64,000 bases of DNA, from the NCBI GenBank assembly GCA_036571765.1, contig BROE01000014.1, forward strand, positions 16,748,213 through 16,812,212, read 5' to 3'. The position numbers and the translations under genes are program-made. Source of the stretch: Plecoglossus altivelis. Lineage: Eukaryota; Chordata; Actinopteri; Osmeriformes; Plecoglossidae. Every line of letters starts with the position of its first letter. Position 1 is the stretch's first letter. Under the pieces are notes generated by a model that worked only from the letters and a program-made list of their open reading frames with translations, ran no database searches and was not told where the DNA came from. Shown here piece by piece: positions 38,268 to 51,152 of the stretch.

Positions 38268-41200
38268 TGAGGGTCTGGCCAGACACTCCAGGACAGATTG
38301 GTGCCTCCAGGCTACGTGTGGACGTGGTCCCTGAGGCAGCCTCCGAAGCCCAGGTGGTGTTGGTGTCCTGGGGATGCTCAGGGAGGGATCTCACCTGATC
38401 ATCATGTACTGAGAGAGAGCCAGGCAAGCAGCTGTGGTGAGCTGGGGGTGAGAGTAGCGACCAGGGCAGCTACACACCTTCACCAGCAGGGGCAGGAAGG
38501 CAGTCAGCAGACCCTCCTCTGGGGGGGGGGGGGAGATAGTGTTAGAAAGAGTGGTAGAGTGAGTGTGTGGGAGAGAGAGTGAGTGTGTGTGTGTAAGAGA
38601 AGGAGTGAGTGTGGGAGAGAGAGAAAGAGTGTGAAAGAAGAAGATGTGAGTGTGAGAGAGAGCGAGAGTGTGTTAGAGAGAGAGTGAGTGTGTGAAAGAG
38701 AGTGAGTGTAAGTGAGTGAAAGAGAGTGAGACAGACAGGGAGAGTGTGAGAGAGTGTGAGAGTGAGAGAGACAGACAGACAGACAGAGTGTGTGTGAAAG
38801 AGACGGAGTGAGTGAGAGAGTGTGTGTGTGTAAGAGAGGGAGTGAGTGTGGGAGAGAGAGAAAGAGATTGTGTGAAAGAGAGAGAGTGAGTGTGAGAGAG
38901 AGCGAGAGTGTGTTAGAGAGAGAGTGAGTGTGTGAAAGAGAGTGAGTGTAAGTGAGTGAAAGAGAGTGAGACAGACAGGGAGAGTGTGTGAGAGTGAGAG
39001 AGACAGACAGACAGAGTGTGTGTGTGAAAGAGACAGAGTGAGTGAGAGAGAGTGTGTGAAAGAGAGACAGACAGGAAGAGAGTGTGACAGAAACACACAG
39101 AGAGTTAGTGGGGAGATCACAGTGAGGGAGCGCTGGGGGTCTACCAGAACACACAACAGCAGAACACGCCTCACCGGCCAACAGCTCGGTCTCGCAGATC
39201 TTCCGGATAAGCTCCGCCTCCGTGTCCTCCGCCGAGGCGCCCATCAGCCCAAGCTCCTCCTCCATCGCACTCTCATTGGCCGCTTGCTGTGGAGGTAACG
39301 CCCACACGTTGGACACATAGGATGTACGTAAGGACAGAAGGCAGTTTATGGGGTCAAAGCCTAAGTCTAAGCCAAGTCCAGGGATCCCAAAACACTGGCA
39401 GGACAGGACTGTTAATACAACTCTCTCTCATGACTTGGATTATTAAAAGAACTATTATACCAAGACAGCTTGAGGAGAAGTAACGACAAACACCTGATGG
39501 GTGAGAGTCAACACCACCTGTCAATCACCTTCTCCCGTGAACAGAATGACAGTCATTAGGCCCTCCCACTGAGGGGATTCTGCGTCCTGATTGGCAGGAT
39601 AATAACTTCCCTCTCTGGGGGTTCCAAATGTCAAGTCTGAAGAACAACTCAATTAGCAGACAATTCTTCTGCGCCACACCAATCACAGCTGAAGCTGAGT
39701 ACCGCTGCTAGATGAATCACCTTCAACTATTTATTCACGTAGAAGACGATAAAAAAATAAAAAGGAAACAGATTGTCCATAAAGCTGAGATTCATAAGTG
39801 AGTTGCTCTGACAGTATGACAGCAGCCCAAAACATCGAGCTCAAAACCAACAGTTCAACAATGTTTGAGAAACACTGGTCTGTTTGGCATCATGTTGACT
39901 CGGTCAAGTTCTCTGCCCTGTGTCTGCAGGCACCATATCTCTGAGGGGCCCCCCCGTGTCTGCAGGGGCCCCCCAGTGTCTGCAGGGGCCCCCCAGTGTC
40001 TGCAGGGGATGTTCCTCAGTCCAGACTCACCTTGGTCTTGCTGGAAGGGCCCTTCTCCTCTCTCTCCTCCCTCTCTCCTCTCCTCCGCCTGAGCTCTGCG
40101 CTCACGCTGCGCTCCAGGTGGTACACCTGCCAGAAGGCCACGCAGCCGCTCAGAGACAACAGCTGGGCCAGAGACACACAGCTCACTGAGGGACAGACAC
40201 AAGGACAGAAACACAGACGGATGTAAGAGGAGGTTTGACCCACCTAGGCTACTGGGAGGGAGGAGGGACATGATGAAGCTGTAACTCATAGGTGTGGAAC
40301 TCCAGTCCTCGAGGGCTGCTGTCCTGAAGGTTTTTGATGTTTCCCTGCTCAAGCAGGGTCGTTATCAGGCTTCCACAGAGCTTGATAAGGACCCATTCAT
40401 TAAAATCAGGTGTGCTGGAGCAGGGAAACATCTAAAACCTTCAGGACAGCGGCCCTCGAGGATCTGGGTTTGACACCCCTGCTGTGACCGCACAGAGACG
40501 GGCAAGAGAACAGATGAAGACGGACTTTGGACAGGAAACGGAGGCTCCATCCCACCTTGTTCGCCCTGCTCGTCCTGAGACCCGCCCTGCAATTGGCTGA
40601 CGTCCTTGTTCGTCTCCCCACCCTCGGTGATCTGGTCCAATAGGAGGCGTGCGGAGCGCTGGAGGAGGCGGGAACAGAGCTTGTCAGGTGACTCAGCCAG
40701 GAAGTAGATAAGGCGTACGGCCTGCTCCATGAAGCTCTGCCAGTGAGGGTCGGTCATCACCACACCTGCAGGGGAGAGGAGAGAGGGGATGTCAGACGTC
40801 AGCCTGTGGGAAGGGGGGGGGGGGCACAGACACAGGCTTCATATCAGGAAGCTCAAACTAATAGTACTAGTAACCATGCGTGTGTGTGTGTGTGTGCGCG
40901 CACTGTTTGTGTGTACACTGTGTGTGTGTGTGCACACTGTGTGTGTGCACACTGTGTGTGTGTGTGTGTGTACAGTGTGTGTGTGCGCACTGCACCTTCT
41001 GCGACAGCCTGGTTGAGGCAGGTAAACAGCTGATGATCCTGAGGCAGTCTGAACGGGGCTCCCTTTGATTGCTGCAAGCAGAGGTGAAGCACAGAGTCAC
41101 ACACAGCACAACACATCTATGGAAGACTGTGTGTGTGTGTGCTGTGTGTGTATACTGTGTGTGTGTGCTGTGTGTGTATACTGTGTGTGTGCAGTGTGTG

Positions 41201-41837
41201 CAGTGTGTGTATACTGTGTGTGTGTACTGTGTGCTGTGTGTGCAGTGTGTGTGTGTACTGTGTGTGCGTACTGTGCGTGTATACTGTGTTTGTGTGCTGT
41301 GTGTGTATACTGTGTGTGTGTACTGTGTGCAGTGTGCTGTGTGTGCGTGCTGTGTGTGCGTGCTGTGTGTGCGTACTGTGTGTGCGTACTGTGTGTGCAG
41401 TGTGTGTGCGTACTGTGTGAACACTGTGTGTGTGTACTTTGTGTACACTGTGTGTGTGTGTGTGTACTTTGTGTGTACTGTGGTTTTGTCAATACCCGGA
41501 CATGGTCAGTGATGCTGGAGATGGTGATGACAGCATCTCTGGCCAGTAAGAAGTCTTCAGTCACTTTTTCTCCCAGAGCGACAGAACACAGAGTGTCCAG
41601 GTTACTAAGGACCACCTCTTTCTCAGCCCTACACACACGGACGGACACACACGGACACACACATCTGTAAAAGCAAACCACTCCATCTGCATGCTTTGGA
41701 GGAGAGTTACTGGTAATGTTTCTCCTGTAGATGTTTTAAACACGTAGGGGCACTTTATTACAAGTGCACAGAAGCAGACACATAGGAGGGCAGATAGCTG
41801 GGGGGGGGGTTAGTTGGCTGCGGAGGTCATACCGGCT

Positions 41838-41874
<37 letters not shown>

Positions 41875-44800
41875 AGGGAGAGACAAAGAAAAAGAGATAC
41901 AGAGAGAGAGAAGGCTGGCAGCAGCTTCACCTCCACGCACGGTGCGCCCCACCCTCCCCCAGTCGCCACCCCGCTCCAGGATAATGTGCGGGGGAGGCAG
42001 GGTGAGGCGAAACGCGGACGGGGGAGGCAGGGTGAGGCACAGCACGGAGGAGATTCAACAGGTCGCCGGGTGGTGGAGGAAGAGAGGAGGCGTGCTAAAG
42101 AACAGTGTGGGTGGACTGCAGAGATAGATAGTCCAACTCTCCCTCCCTCCCTCCCTCTCTCTTCTCTTCCCTCTCTCTTCTCTTCCCTCTCTCTTCTCTT
42201 CCCTCTCTCTTCTCTTCCCTCTCTCTTCTCTTCCCTCTCACTCTCTCCCCCTCACTCTCTCTCTCCCTCTCTCTCTCCCTCTCCCTCTTCTCTTCCCTCC
42301 AGCAGCGATGGTCTTTGAAGGAGACTGAGGGGAGGCGGGGCTAAAACTCCCATTCAGCGAAGTGTTGGCAGAAAGCCTTGAGTCGTGACTTCAGCTTACA
42401 TGGAGGAGCAGGAGACTGTGCTCCTATTCAGTCGCTAATGAAGGCTGGGGAGAAGCATTGTCTCATGGCTAAAACAAAGCCTGGCAGCTGGGGAAAGGTA
42501 GATGTCATTTAAACAGTGAAGTAGTGCAGGGGGAGAGGAGGAGGGGGGGGGGGTCTGCACTCAATGTGGGTTTGACAGGTGAGTTGATGGAAGGAAGTTT
42601 GGAGATTAAGAAGCCCTCAGACAGGTAGAAGTAGCTCATAGCCAACTGAGTTAGTGAAGTGAGTTGGAAGACTCCCTCACTTGGACACACACACACACAC
42701 ACACACGCACTGTAAGCATCCTCCCCATGTTCCCCCCCGTGTTTCTCAACAGGAGGAACGCAGTGGGCGGAGCTAGGTGACTGTAGGCGGGCCCTTACAG
42801 CAGAGCAGCCAATCTCCGCTGCACTGCCAAGATTACCAGCCAATCGTAGCGAGGGAGACCCCCAACAACACTCATTCAGTTGGCTCGCATTCGCCTTGGT
42901 GTCATCACTGGGCATGGGAGCGAAGTGTGTTTGTGCATGTTGCAGTGTGTACGTGTCAGGAGGAAGGTGGGGGTAAGGGTGGGGGTAAGGGTGTGCTCTA
43001 CACGGCTCTGCCAAAACATCACCTTCCTGGAAAGCTACGCTCGCTTACCTTCCAATACAGAACGTCTCGTATTAGTAATTAGCCGTTTGATGAGATGAAT
43101 CATGAAAGCTACAAGCAAGTTTGGAGTCAAATCAAACAAAAAACCCTGGGTTGGACCTTGGGATAGTGTGCTTGTGTGTGTGTGTGAGTGTGAGAGAGTG
43201 TGTGTGTGCGCGTGTGTGTGTGTGTGTGTGACAGTGTGAGAGAGTGTGTGTGAGTGTGTTAGAGTGTGTGTGTGTGAGAGAGTGTGTGTGTGTGTGTGCG
43301 TGTGTGTGAGAGAGTGTGTGTGTGTGCGCGTGTGTGTTTGCGTGTGTGTGACAGTGTGAGCGTGGTCTTACCGTGCAGCCATGCCCAGCAGGAGTACCGC
43401 CGCTCGCCTCTGAAGACCAGAAGCCTCTCGTTTCCCGGTGAACCTCTCCCAGAGCACCTGCACCACGGTGGACTGGAGAACGCTGCCGCCACTGAAGAAC
43501 TCCTGGACCTGGAGACACACGATCCGGCGCGGTCACCCTGACGACCGGCGCGGTCACCCTGACGACCGGCGCGATCACCCTGGCGACCGGCGCGATCACC
43601 CTGGCGACCGGCGCGGTCACCCTGGCGACCGGCGCGGTCACCCTGGCGACCGGCGCGGTCACTTCCTGCTGACTGTCTAGATCTCTAAACCACCCCTAGT
43701 AACCCACCCTCCACCAATCCCAAGTGCTTTCACCGTTACATTAACAAGACGCTTCCTAATATCTTGGTACGTTTAGTACTAAGAAACCTATATACATTCA
43801 CACAGGTGTTAGATAGAGAAACTTGAGAGTTTACAAGGAAAGTTTGAGCCAGAGGGGAGTGTAGAGGAAAGGGCATGTTTGATAAGGAGTAAGTAGAGGC
43901 TCACTATCTCCTCCAGACACTGCACGGTCCCCAGTGGAGCATCTACCATCAGCTCCGACAGACTATCCACCAGTGTCTGGGCCTTGGCCCTGTGGGAGAC
44001 AAGAGACAGACAGTCTGTGAGGGCGATAGAAAAGCCATTCTCGAGCTTCAGGCTGTATCTCCAAAACCCATTTTCAGCAGTGCGCCAGAGTGATGTGACT
44101 GAGCCCACCCCTCAAGTCCTGATGAAAAGCTCGCTTCCACATCCAGCCAAGGCTTGGAGACAGACACCTGCTGCCAACATTCATTTGCTCACAGGACAAA
44201 ATCCTTTTAGGGTGAAATGGCTTGGAGACTGTAGAAACCAAGACGATTGCAAGGCCCAATCTAAAAAAGGTGCGTGTTCACAGAGACGGAAGGGCTTGGA
44301 AGTGTGGTGGAGATGTTGGGATGTGAGGGAGGCTTGTTTGAGGGTCTGCCTCAGACCTGATGAGGGTTCTTCACAGTGGTTATGTGTGTGCAATCAGAAG
44401 AACATGAAAGAGATAGAGGCATTTACTGTCCTGAGATCGCACCCGAAGCTACGGAAATAATGTAGAATCTCTTTCAAAGTCGTGGGGCTAAAGGCGGGTC
44501 ACGATGACTCAGGCAGCGTGAAGGTAAAACACACACGCCTGCCATCTTGTCTGCTGCTAAGTCCATCACGACATAACTAATATATTGTTCAAATCAATAT
44601 GACATTACACCAAAAATGTGAAACCATTGAATGAGGGCGCTGGCTGTACTTGCTTGATTGACAGCTGTTACAACTCAAGGAGTTCAACCTTGCCTGTTTT
44701 GCTGCTTAGCAACAACGGAGATCGCCATAGTAGCAGAGAGAGTCGCTAAATCCGTCGCTAGACACGACTTTTGTCGCTAGGAAAGGTGAACAGTTGCTCA

Positions 44801-47800
44801 ATCTAGCCACGTTGTCGTGTGACATCGCTGTTTAGATTGGCAACACCGTTTCACTGTCTGTATTAACAGGTCACCGTGCGTGCTGTTGCTTAGCGCTACC
44901 CCCACCTGGTGGTGTCTCCCTGAGGGTTGAGGTAGAGGCGTTGGTAGGCCTGTACCACGGCGTCTTTGATGGTGGCGTCCGTGGACCACACGAGCGGCAG
45001 CATCTTCCTCACGCCGGTCAGAGAGCTGGCCACGCTGAACTCACGCACCGTCACGCAGAACTGAACCGCTTCCTGTACCACTGACACACAGGCAGATCGC
45101 AAAGGAAACACGTATGATTGGTCCGAACGCGCTTCCGTTAAGCAGAGAAACTTTCAGATTTGGATCCTTGATTTGTTTTCCTCAACGCTTGAAGTTCACC
45201 TGGACCTCCACCCAGGGTGGTGACCGCCTCCACCCCAGGGTGGTGACCGCCTCCACCCCAGGGTGGCCGCCGCCTCCACCCAGGGTGGCGACCTCCTGCA
45301 CCCAGGGTGGCGACCGCCTCCACCGCCCAGGGTGGCGACCGCCTCCACCGCCCAGGGTGGTGACCTCCACCTACCTGACGTGGTCTTCCAGTACAGCATG
45401 GTGTTGATGACTGCGATGGCCTTCTCCACCTGCAGGGAGAAGCTCTCCGTGTCCCGCAGGTACTGCACCAACATCTCCTGTTTCCTCAGCTCCCCCTCCA
45501 CCCCTTCGCTCTCCCCCCCCTGGAGCCCCTCTTTCTGGGGGGTGGGGGGCAGGCTAGGAGGCAGCTCTGACGTGTCTGTGTCCGGGCCTTCAGACGGGGG
45601 GGAGGGGGGGGGGAATGGACGACAGAAAATAAAGACACAGTCTGGATGATTACACGCCTGGTTCAGGAATATAAATGCTAGTTCTAGCCGCTGAACCCAA
45701 ACAGAAAGCACTAAACCCTCGTATCTAAATAAACCACATCTCTTCCTGTATAACCTGTTACTATAAGGGGTCTGCAGTGCCAACAGCGACTGTCTGGACG
45801 GTAAATTAGCCTTAATCAACCACTAATGAACTGCGCGGAACTACATCCTGTTAAGCGTTCCATTTCAACGCTGCTGGTTTAAAAGCTTTCAGGGAGTGGT
45901 CAGGTCTGGTCCACTTCCTGGATCTCTCCACCTATGACATGCTTCTGCCACTCAAGGTCCACTTCCTGGATCACTGCTGCAGTGCAGTGTGCCCTGCTGA
46001 GAGCTCACAGCTCTGGATCAGAAGGTGGGATGGGTTCGAATGCCCTCAGATTACCAAAGAACATGTTCACAGCCCTCAAGGCCTTCAACTAAGAGTTGTG
46101 CCTCCAAGCCAGCTGATACACAACACACACACACACACAACACACACACACACACACAACACACAACAAATGCACACTGTCTGCAGCCCCCTTCCTGTCT
46201 TTAACCCACAACTTTAAGGAAGGCAGGTTGGAGGAGGGGCTGCAAGGTAACTGTAGGTGGACCCTTACAGCAGAGCAGCAAACCTTCACCACCCTACCAA
46301 GATTATCCACCAATCAGGAGGCTGGAGAGCACAAACTCTTGGCCTGATTGGCTCATACTTGCCATGATCTCATCACTGGGCATACCCCCCCCCCCTCCAA
46401 GAAAAAACTTAGCAAGGACTCAGACTGACCATGTTCAGTAATTAAGTGAATGTACCTTGGAATCTCCACTAAGTGAATGTAACTGCTGCACTCCACATAC
46501 TTTATAGCTTTTAAGAATGACTTCCGCCACTGTACGTGTAGGTTCAGATATAGGCAACACCATCAGCCCCTCACCCACACAGCACTATGCTAAAAGCCTA
46601 CACTCCAATCAATTTACCCAAGTATAACTGGGATGTGGCTGGATGGACGAGGAACTTCTCTACTCAGCCCCAGACTTGATAAGGAGCGTGTGCAGGAGGG
46701 CATAACAGTCAGAGGGGAGGGTGAGGCAGTGAGGGTGAGGCAGTGAGGGTGAGGCAGCGAGGGTGAGGCAGCGAGGGTGAGGCAGCGAGGGGGAGGCAGC
46801 GAGGGGGAGGCAGCGAGGGGGAGGCAGAGAGGGAGGCAGAGAGGGAGCGATGGGGAGGGGGTGAGGCAGCGAGGGTGAGGGGGTGAAGCAGCGAGAGTGA
46901 GGGGGTGAGGCAGCAAGGGGGAGGCAGCGAGACAGTGACAGTACCTTTGAAGAGCAGGGCCAGAGTCTCCATCACAGTCTCAGTGGTCACATCAACCAGA
47001 GAGGAGAACATGGGAGACTGAGGAAACAGACTGTGGGCTCTCACACACAGACGCACTGCTCTCCTGGGGAGGAAACACACACACACCTTAACATCGCTGC
47101 TAGGTAACCAATATTGCCACGGTGTCGTCACAAACAAGACAGATCTAATCCGTTCTGAATCCAGACCCGGTTGTCTGTCTGTCTAAAAGATGAAGTTCTG
47201 TTGAGTGTATTTGGGCTGACATGGAAACCTGTGTTCACCCCACCTGTACTTGTTGACGCGGAGCAACTGAGCAATCTGCAGAGCTGTGGCTCTGTCATCC
47301 TGCCCCTCCTCTTCCTCCTCCTCCTCCTCCGCCTCCTCTTCCTCCTCCCTCTCTGAGGAGGGCTCCAGCACCGCCCTGGTGGTGACGAGCAGTTCTGGTT
47401 CCATGGCTGCCCACAGCTCTGAGGCCCGGATCACAGCCACTGTCCAGGCCAGGGGAGAGAGACACCAGACATGAGAGATGCTGTCACAACTGCAGCTGCT
47501 GAACACCTGGAACATCACCTGCTGGGACAGCCTGCCAGGTGTGTGCTGGGGGGGAGGACAGCCTGCCAGGTGTGTGCTGGGGGGGAGGACAGGGGGCAGG
47601 AGGACAGGGGGCAGGAGGACAGGGGGCAGGAGTGGTCTGGTCGTGTCAGATCACGCCACTGGGGAGTTTTGTCTGATAATCGTACATCGTGTGTGTGAGC
47701 GTGTTTACATGTATGTATTCTATTCTTCCTCTGAGTATGAGAAGAACTATAGAGCTGGAAGAGGAAGCTGGGTTACATTAAAAGATTATGATTTAAAACT

Positions 47801-47925
47801 CGTGTTCAGGTGAACAGAAAGATTATCCTGCTCAAATCTAACAAGGTAAAGATCCCTGACCCTCAGATTACCAAAGAAGCAGCTCACGGTCAACTGAATC
47901 ACAGAGTAGAGATGGGTGACTCCCT

Positions 47926-47961
<36 letters not shown>

Positions 47962-50900
47962 GCACACATTGTAAGCATCCTCTCCCGCATGTTCCCCCCG
48001 TGTTTCTTAACAGGAGGAACGCTGTGGGCGGAGCTAGGTGACTGTAGGCGGGCCCTTACAGCAGAGCAGCAAATCTCCGCTGCACTGCCAAGATTACCAG
48101 CCAATCGTAGCGAGGGAGACGCCCAACAACACTCATTCAGTTGGCTCGCATTCGCCTTGGTGTCATCACTGGGGCAAGCAAGCAGCACTGAGACACAGGG
48201 ATTACACTTCCTGATGGTGCTGCCAGGGAGGGTCATGTGGGGGGGCTGAGGAGGGTAATGTGGGCGGCTGAGGAGGGTAATGTGGGGGGTAATGTGGTGG
48301 GGCTGAGGAGGGTAACGTGGGGGGCTGAGGAGGGTCATGTGGGCGGCTGAGGAGGGTGATGTGGGGGGTAATGTGGTGGGGCTGAGGAGGGTAACGTGGG
48401 GGGCTGAGGAGGGTAATGTGGGCGGCTGAGGAGGGTAATGTGGGGGGGCTGAGGAGGGTAATGTGGGGGGAGAGGGGTAATGTTAGGCAGAGGAGGGTAA
48501 TGTAAGGCAGAGAAGGGTAATGTAGGGCTGATGGGGTAATGTGGGCCAGAGGACAGTAATGTGGGGCTGATGGGGTAATATAAGGCAGAGGAGGGTAATG
48601 TAAGGCAGAGGAGGGTAATGTAAGGCAGAGGAGGGTAATGTGGGGGGGCTGAGGAGGGTAATGTGGGGGGAGAGGGGGAATGTTAGGCAGAGGAGGGTAA
48701 TGTAAGGCAGAGGAGGGTAATGTGGGGGGCTGGGGAGGGTAATGTGGGGGGTAATGTGGTGGGGCTGAGGAGGGTAATGTGGGGGGCTGGGGAGGGTAAT
48801 GTGGACGGCTGAGGAGGGTAATGTGGGCGGCTGAGGAGGGTAATGTGGGCGGCTGAGGAGGGTAATGTGGGGGCTGAGAGGAGGGTAATGTGGGGGGCTG
48901 AGGAGGGTAATGTGGGGGGCTGAGGAGGGTAATGTGGGCGGCTGAGGAGGGTGATGTGGGCCTGAGGAGGGTTAAATGTGGGGCGAGGCGGGGGGTCAGG
49001 GCAGAGGAGGGTAATGTGGGGCAGAGGAGGGTAATGTGGGGCTGAGGAGGGTAATGTGGGGGGCTGAGGAGGGTAATGTGGGGGCTGATGAGAGGAGAGT
49101 TTCCTGGTCTCACCAGGTGCTTGGCCAGCCAGTTTCTCTGTCAGCTGCAGGAGTTTAGCCGTCTCCTTCTCCAAGGGCTGCTTTAGGTCAGCACTGCTCA
49201 ACTGCACAACACACACACACACACACACACACACTCAGTTAGAGGAAGTACAGAGGGGGGAGAGAGAAAGACAGAGAGGGGGGAGACAGAGACAGAGAGG
49301 GGGGAGACAGAGACAGAGTGAGACACCGAGCGTGAGACACCGAGCGTGAGACACCGACCTGAACCACACCGAGCGTGAGACACCGAGCGTGAGACACCGA
49401 GCGTGAGACACCGAGCGTGAGACACCGAGAGTGAGACACAGAGAGTGAGACACAGAGCGTGCTGAGACACGAGCGTGTTGGAAAGGGAAGACGCCGAGCG
49501 TGAGACACCGAGCGTGAGACACCGAGAGTGAGACACCGGGAGCTTGAGACACGAGCGTGAGACAGAGTGAGACACCGAGCGTGAGACACCGAGCGTGAGA
49601 CACCGAGCGTGAGACACCGAGCGTGAGACACCGAGCGTGAGACACCGAGCGTGAGACACCGAGCGTGAGACACCGAGCGTGAGACACCGAGCGTGAGACA
49701 CCGAGAGTGAGACACAGAGAGTGAGACACAGAGAGTGAGACACAGAGAGTGAGAGAGTGAGGCAGTTACCTTGCAGCTGTACGGGTTATGGGCGATGAAG
49801 GCGGCCAGAAGCTGGATGGCACTCTTGACCACGTTGATGGATTTGTCCATCAGACGGCCCACAGCCAGGCCCATCACCTCACTGTACCTGCACAGTGGCA
49901 GGGCCTTCCAGGGCGACAGGACACAACATCACATCAGACAGGGATCGCACCAGCATGGGCCCGTCCGAGCGTCCGACACGCCCGGGTGTGTGGCGCGGGC
50001 GGCGTGGAGCTCACCTTGCTGTTGACGACACGCGTGTACACCTGGAGCACGCGGGCCCTGACGTGAGAGTTAGTGTCGTGGATGTGTTCCTGGAGCGTGT
50101 CCATGAAGCGGTCGCGGTCAGCTTTGCCTGACTCGTCCAGGCCGTCCCCGCTCAGGACTCGAACCAGGATCTCTCCCAGCACCTCACACACAGCCACGCG
50201 CATGCTGTGGCTCTGTGGGTGGGGTGGGGTGGGGGGGGCAGGGGAGTGTTAACGGGATCCTTCCACAAGCAGATGTTTTAGATTCAACTGCATGTGAGAG
50301 TATTGTATGTATCAGAGGGCGTGTGTACCTCTCCCTCCAGGTGTGTGATCAACACACTGATGTTGGGGATCATGACCTCAGGCACGGTGGTGCTGAGCTC
50401 AGACAGGAAGGAAGAGAAGGCTTTGACCCCTGACCCCTCCCGGGCCAGCTCCTCGCGTGACTTGAGCCCAATTTCCCTGAGGAGGAGGTGAGTGGAGAGG
50501 AGGGTCGTGAGGTGGGGGGGTGGGGAGGAGGAGGGGTTGTGAGGTGGGGGAGGAAGAAAAGGAGCACCTGACTCATCAGCAGGGGCAGGAACAGGGGAAG
50601 CACACGTATGCATGTAGATCCAGTTCCACCCTCCCCCAGCTTGGCTCAGCTCCCCCCAGCTTCCTCCCCCCCTGGCCTCCCCCCCTGGCCTCCCCCAGCT
50701 TGGCTCAGCTCCCCCCAGCCTCCCTCCCAGCCTCCCTCCCCCCCTAGCCTCCCCCAGCTTCCTCCCCGTACCAACCTGATGACTTCTCCCACCACGGCCT
50801 TGACGCCGTACTCTGAGCTCCACACAGACACAGCCTGGGCACACACAGACGCCAGCTGCTCAAAGTGCTGCAGGAGCTGGATCACCTTCACGCTGGCTCC

Positions 50901-51115
50901 TGTGGGGACCAGGGAGAGAGAGAGATAGAGAGGGGGGGGGAGAGAGAGAGAGAGATAGAGAGAGGGGGGGAGAGAGAGAGGCAAGAGTGAGAGCGAGACG
51001 AGAGAGAATATGACCCCCGAGTGTCAATGCAAAGCACGTCACGTAGGAGTCCACAAGTATGACTGAGCAACAACCTCTGGAACAGACAAGCACACAAGAG
51101 CCACGCGTGCTCCTA

Positions 51116-51152
<37 letters not shown>

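Noticed and set aside
41097..41512. Open frames of VCVCTVCV and THTQYTHT
   Set aside because: TG/CA microsatellite in ncapd2 introns; only the embedded exons are coding.
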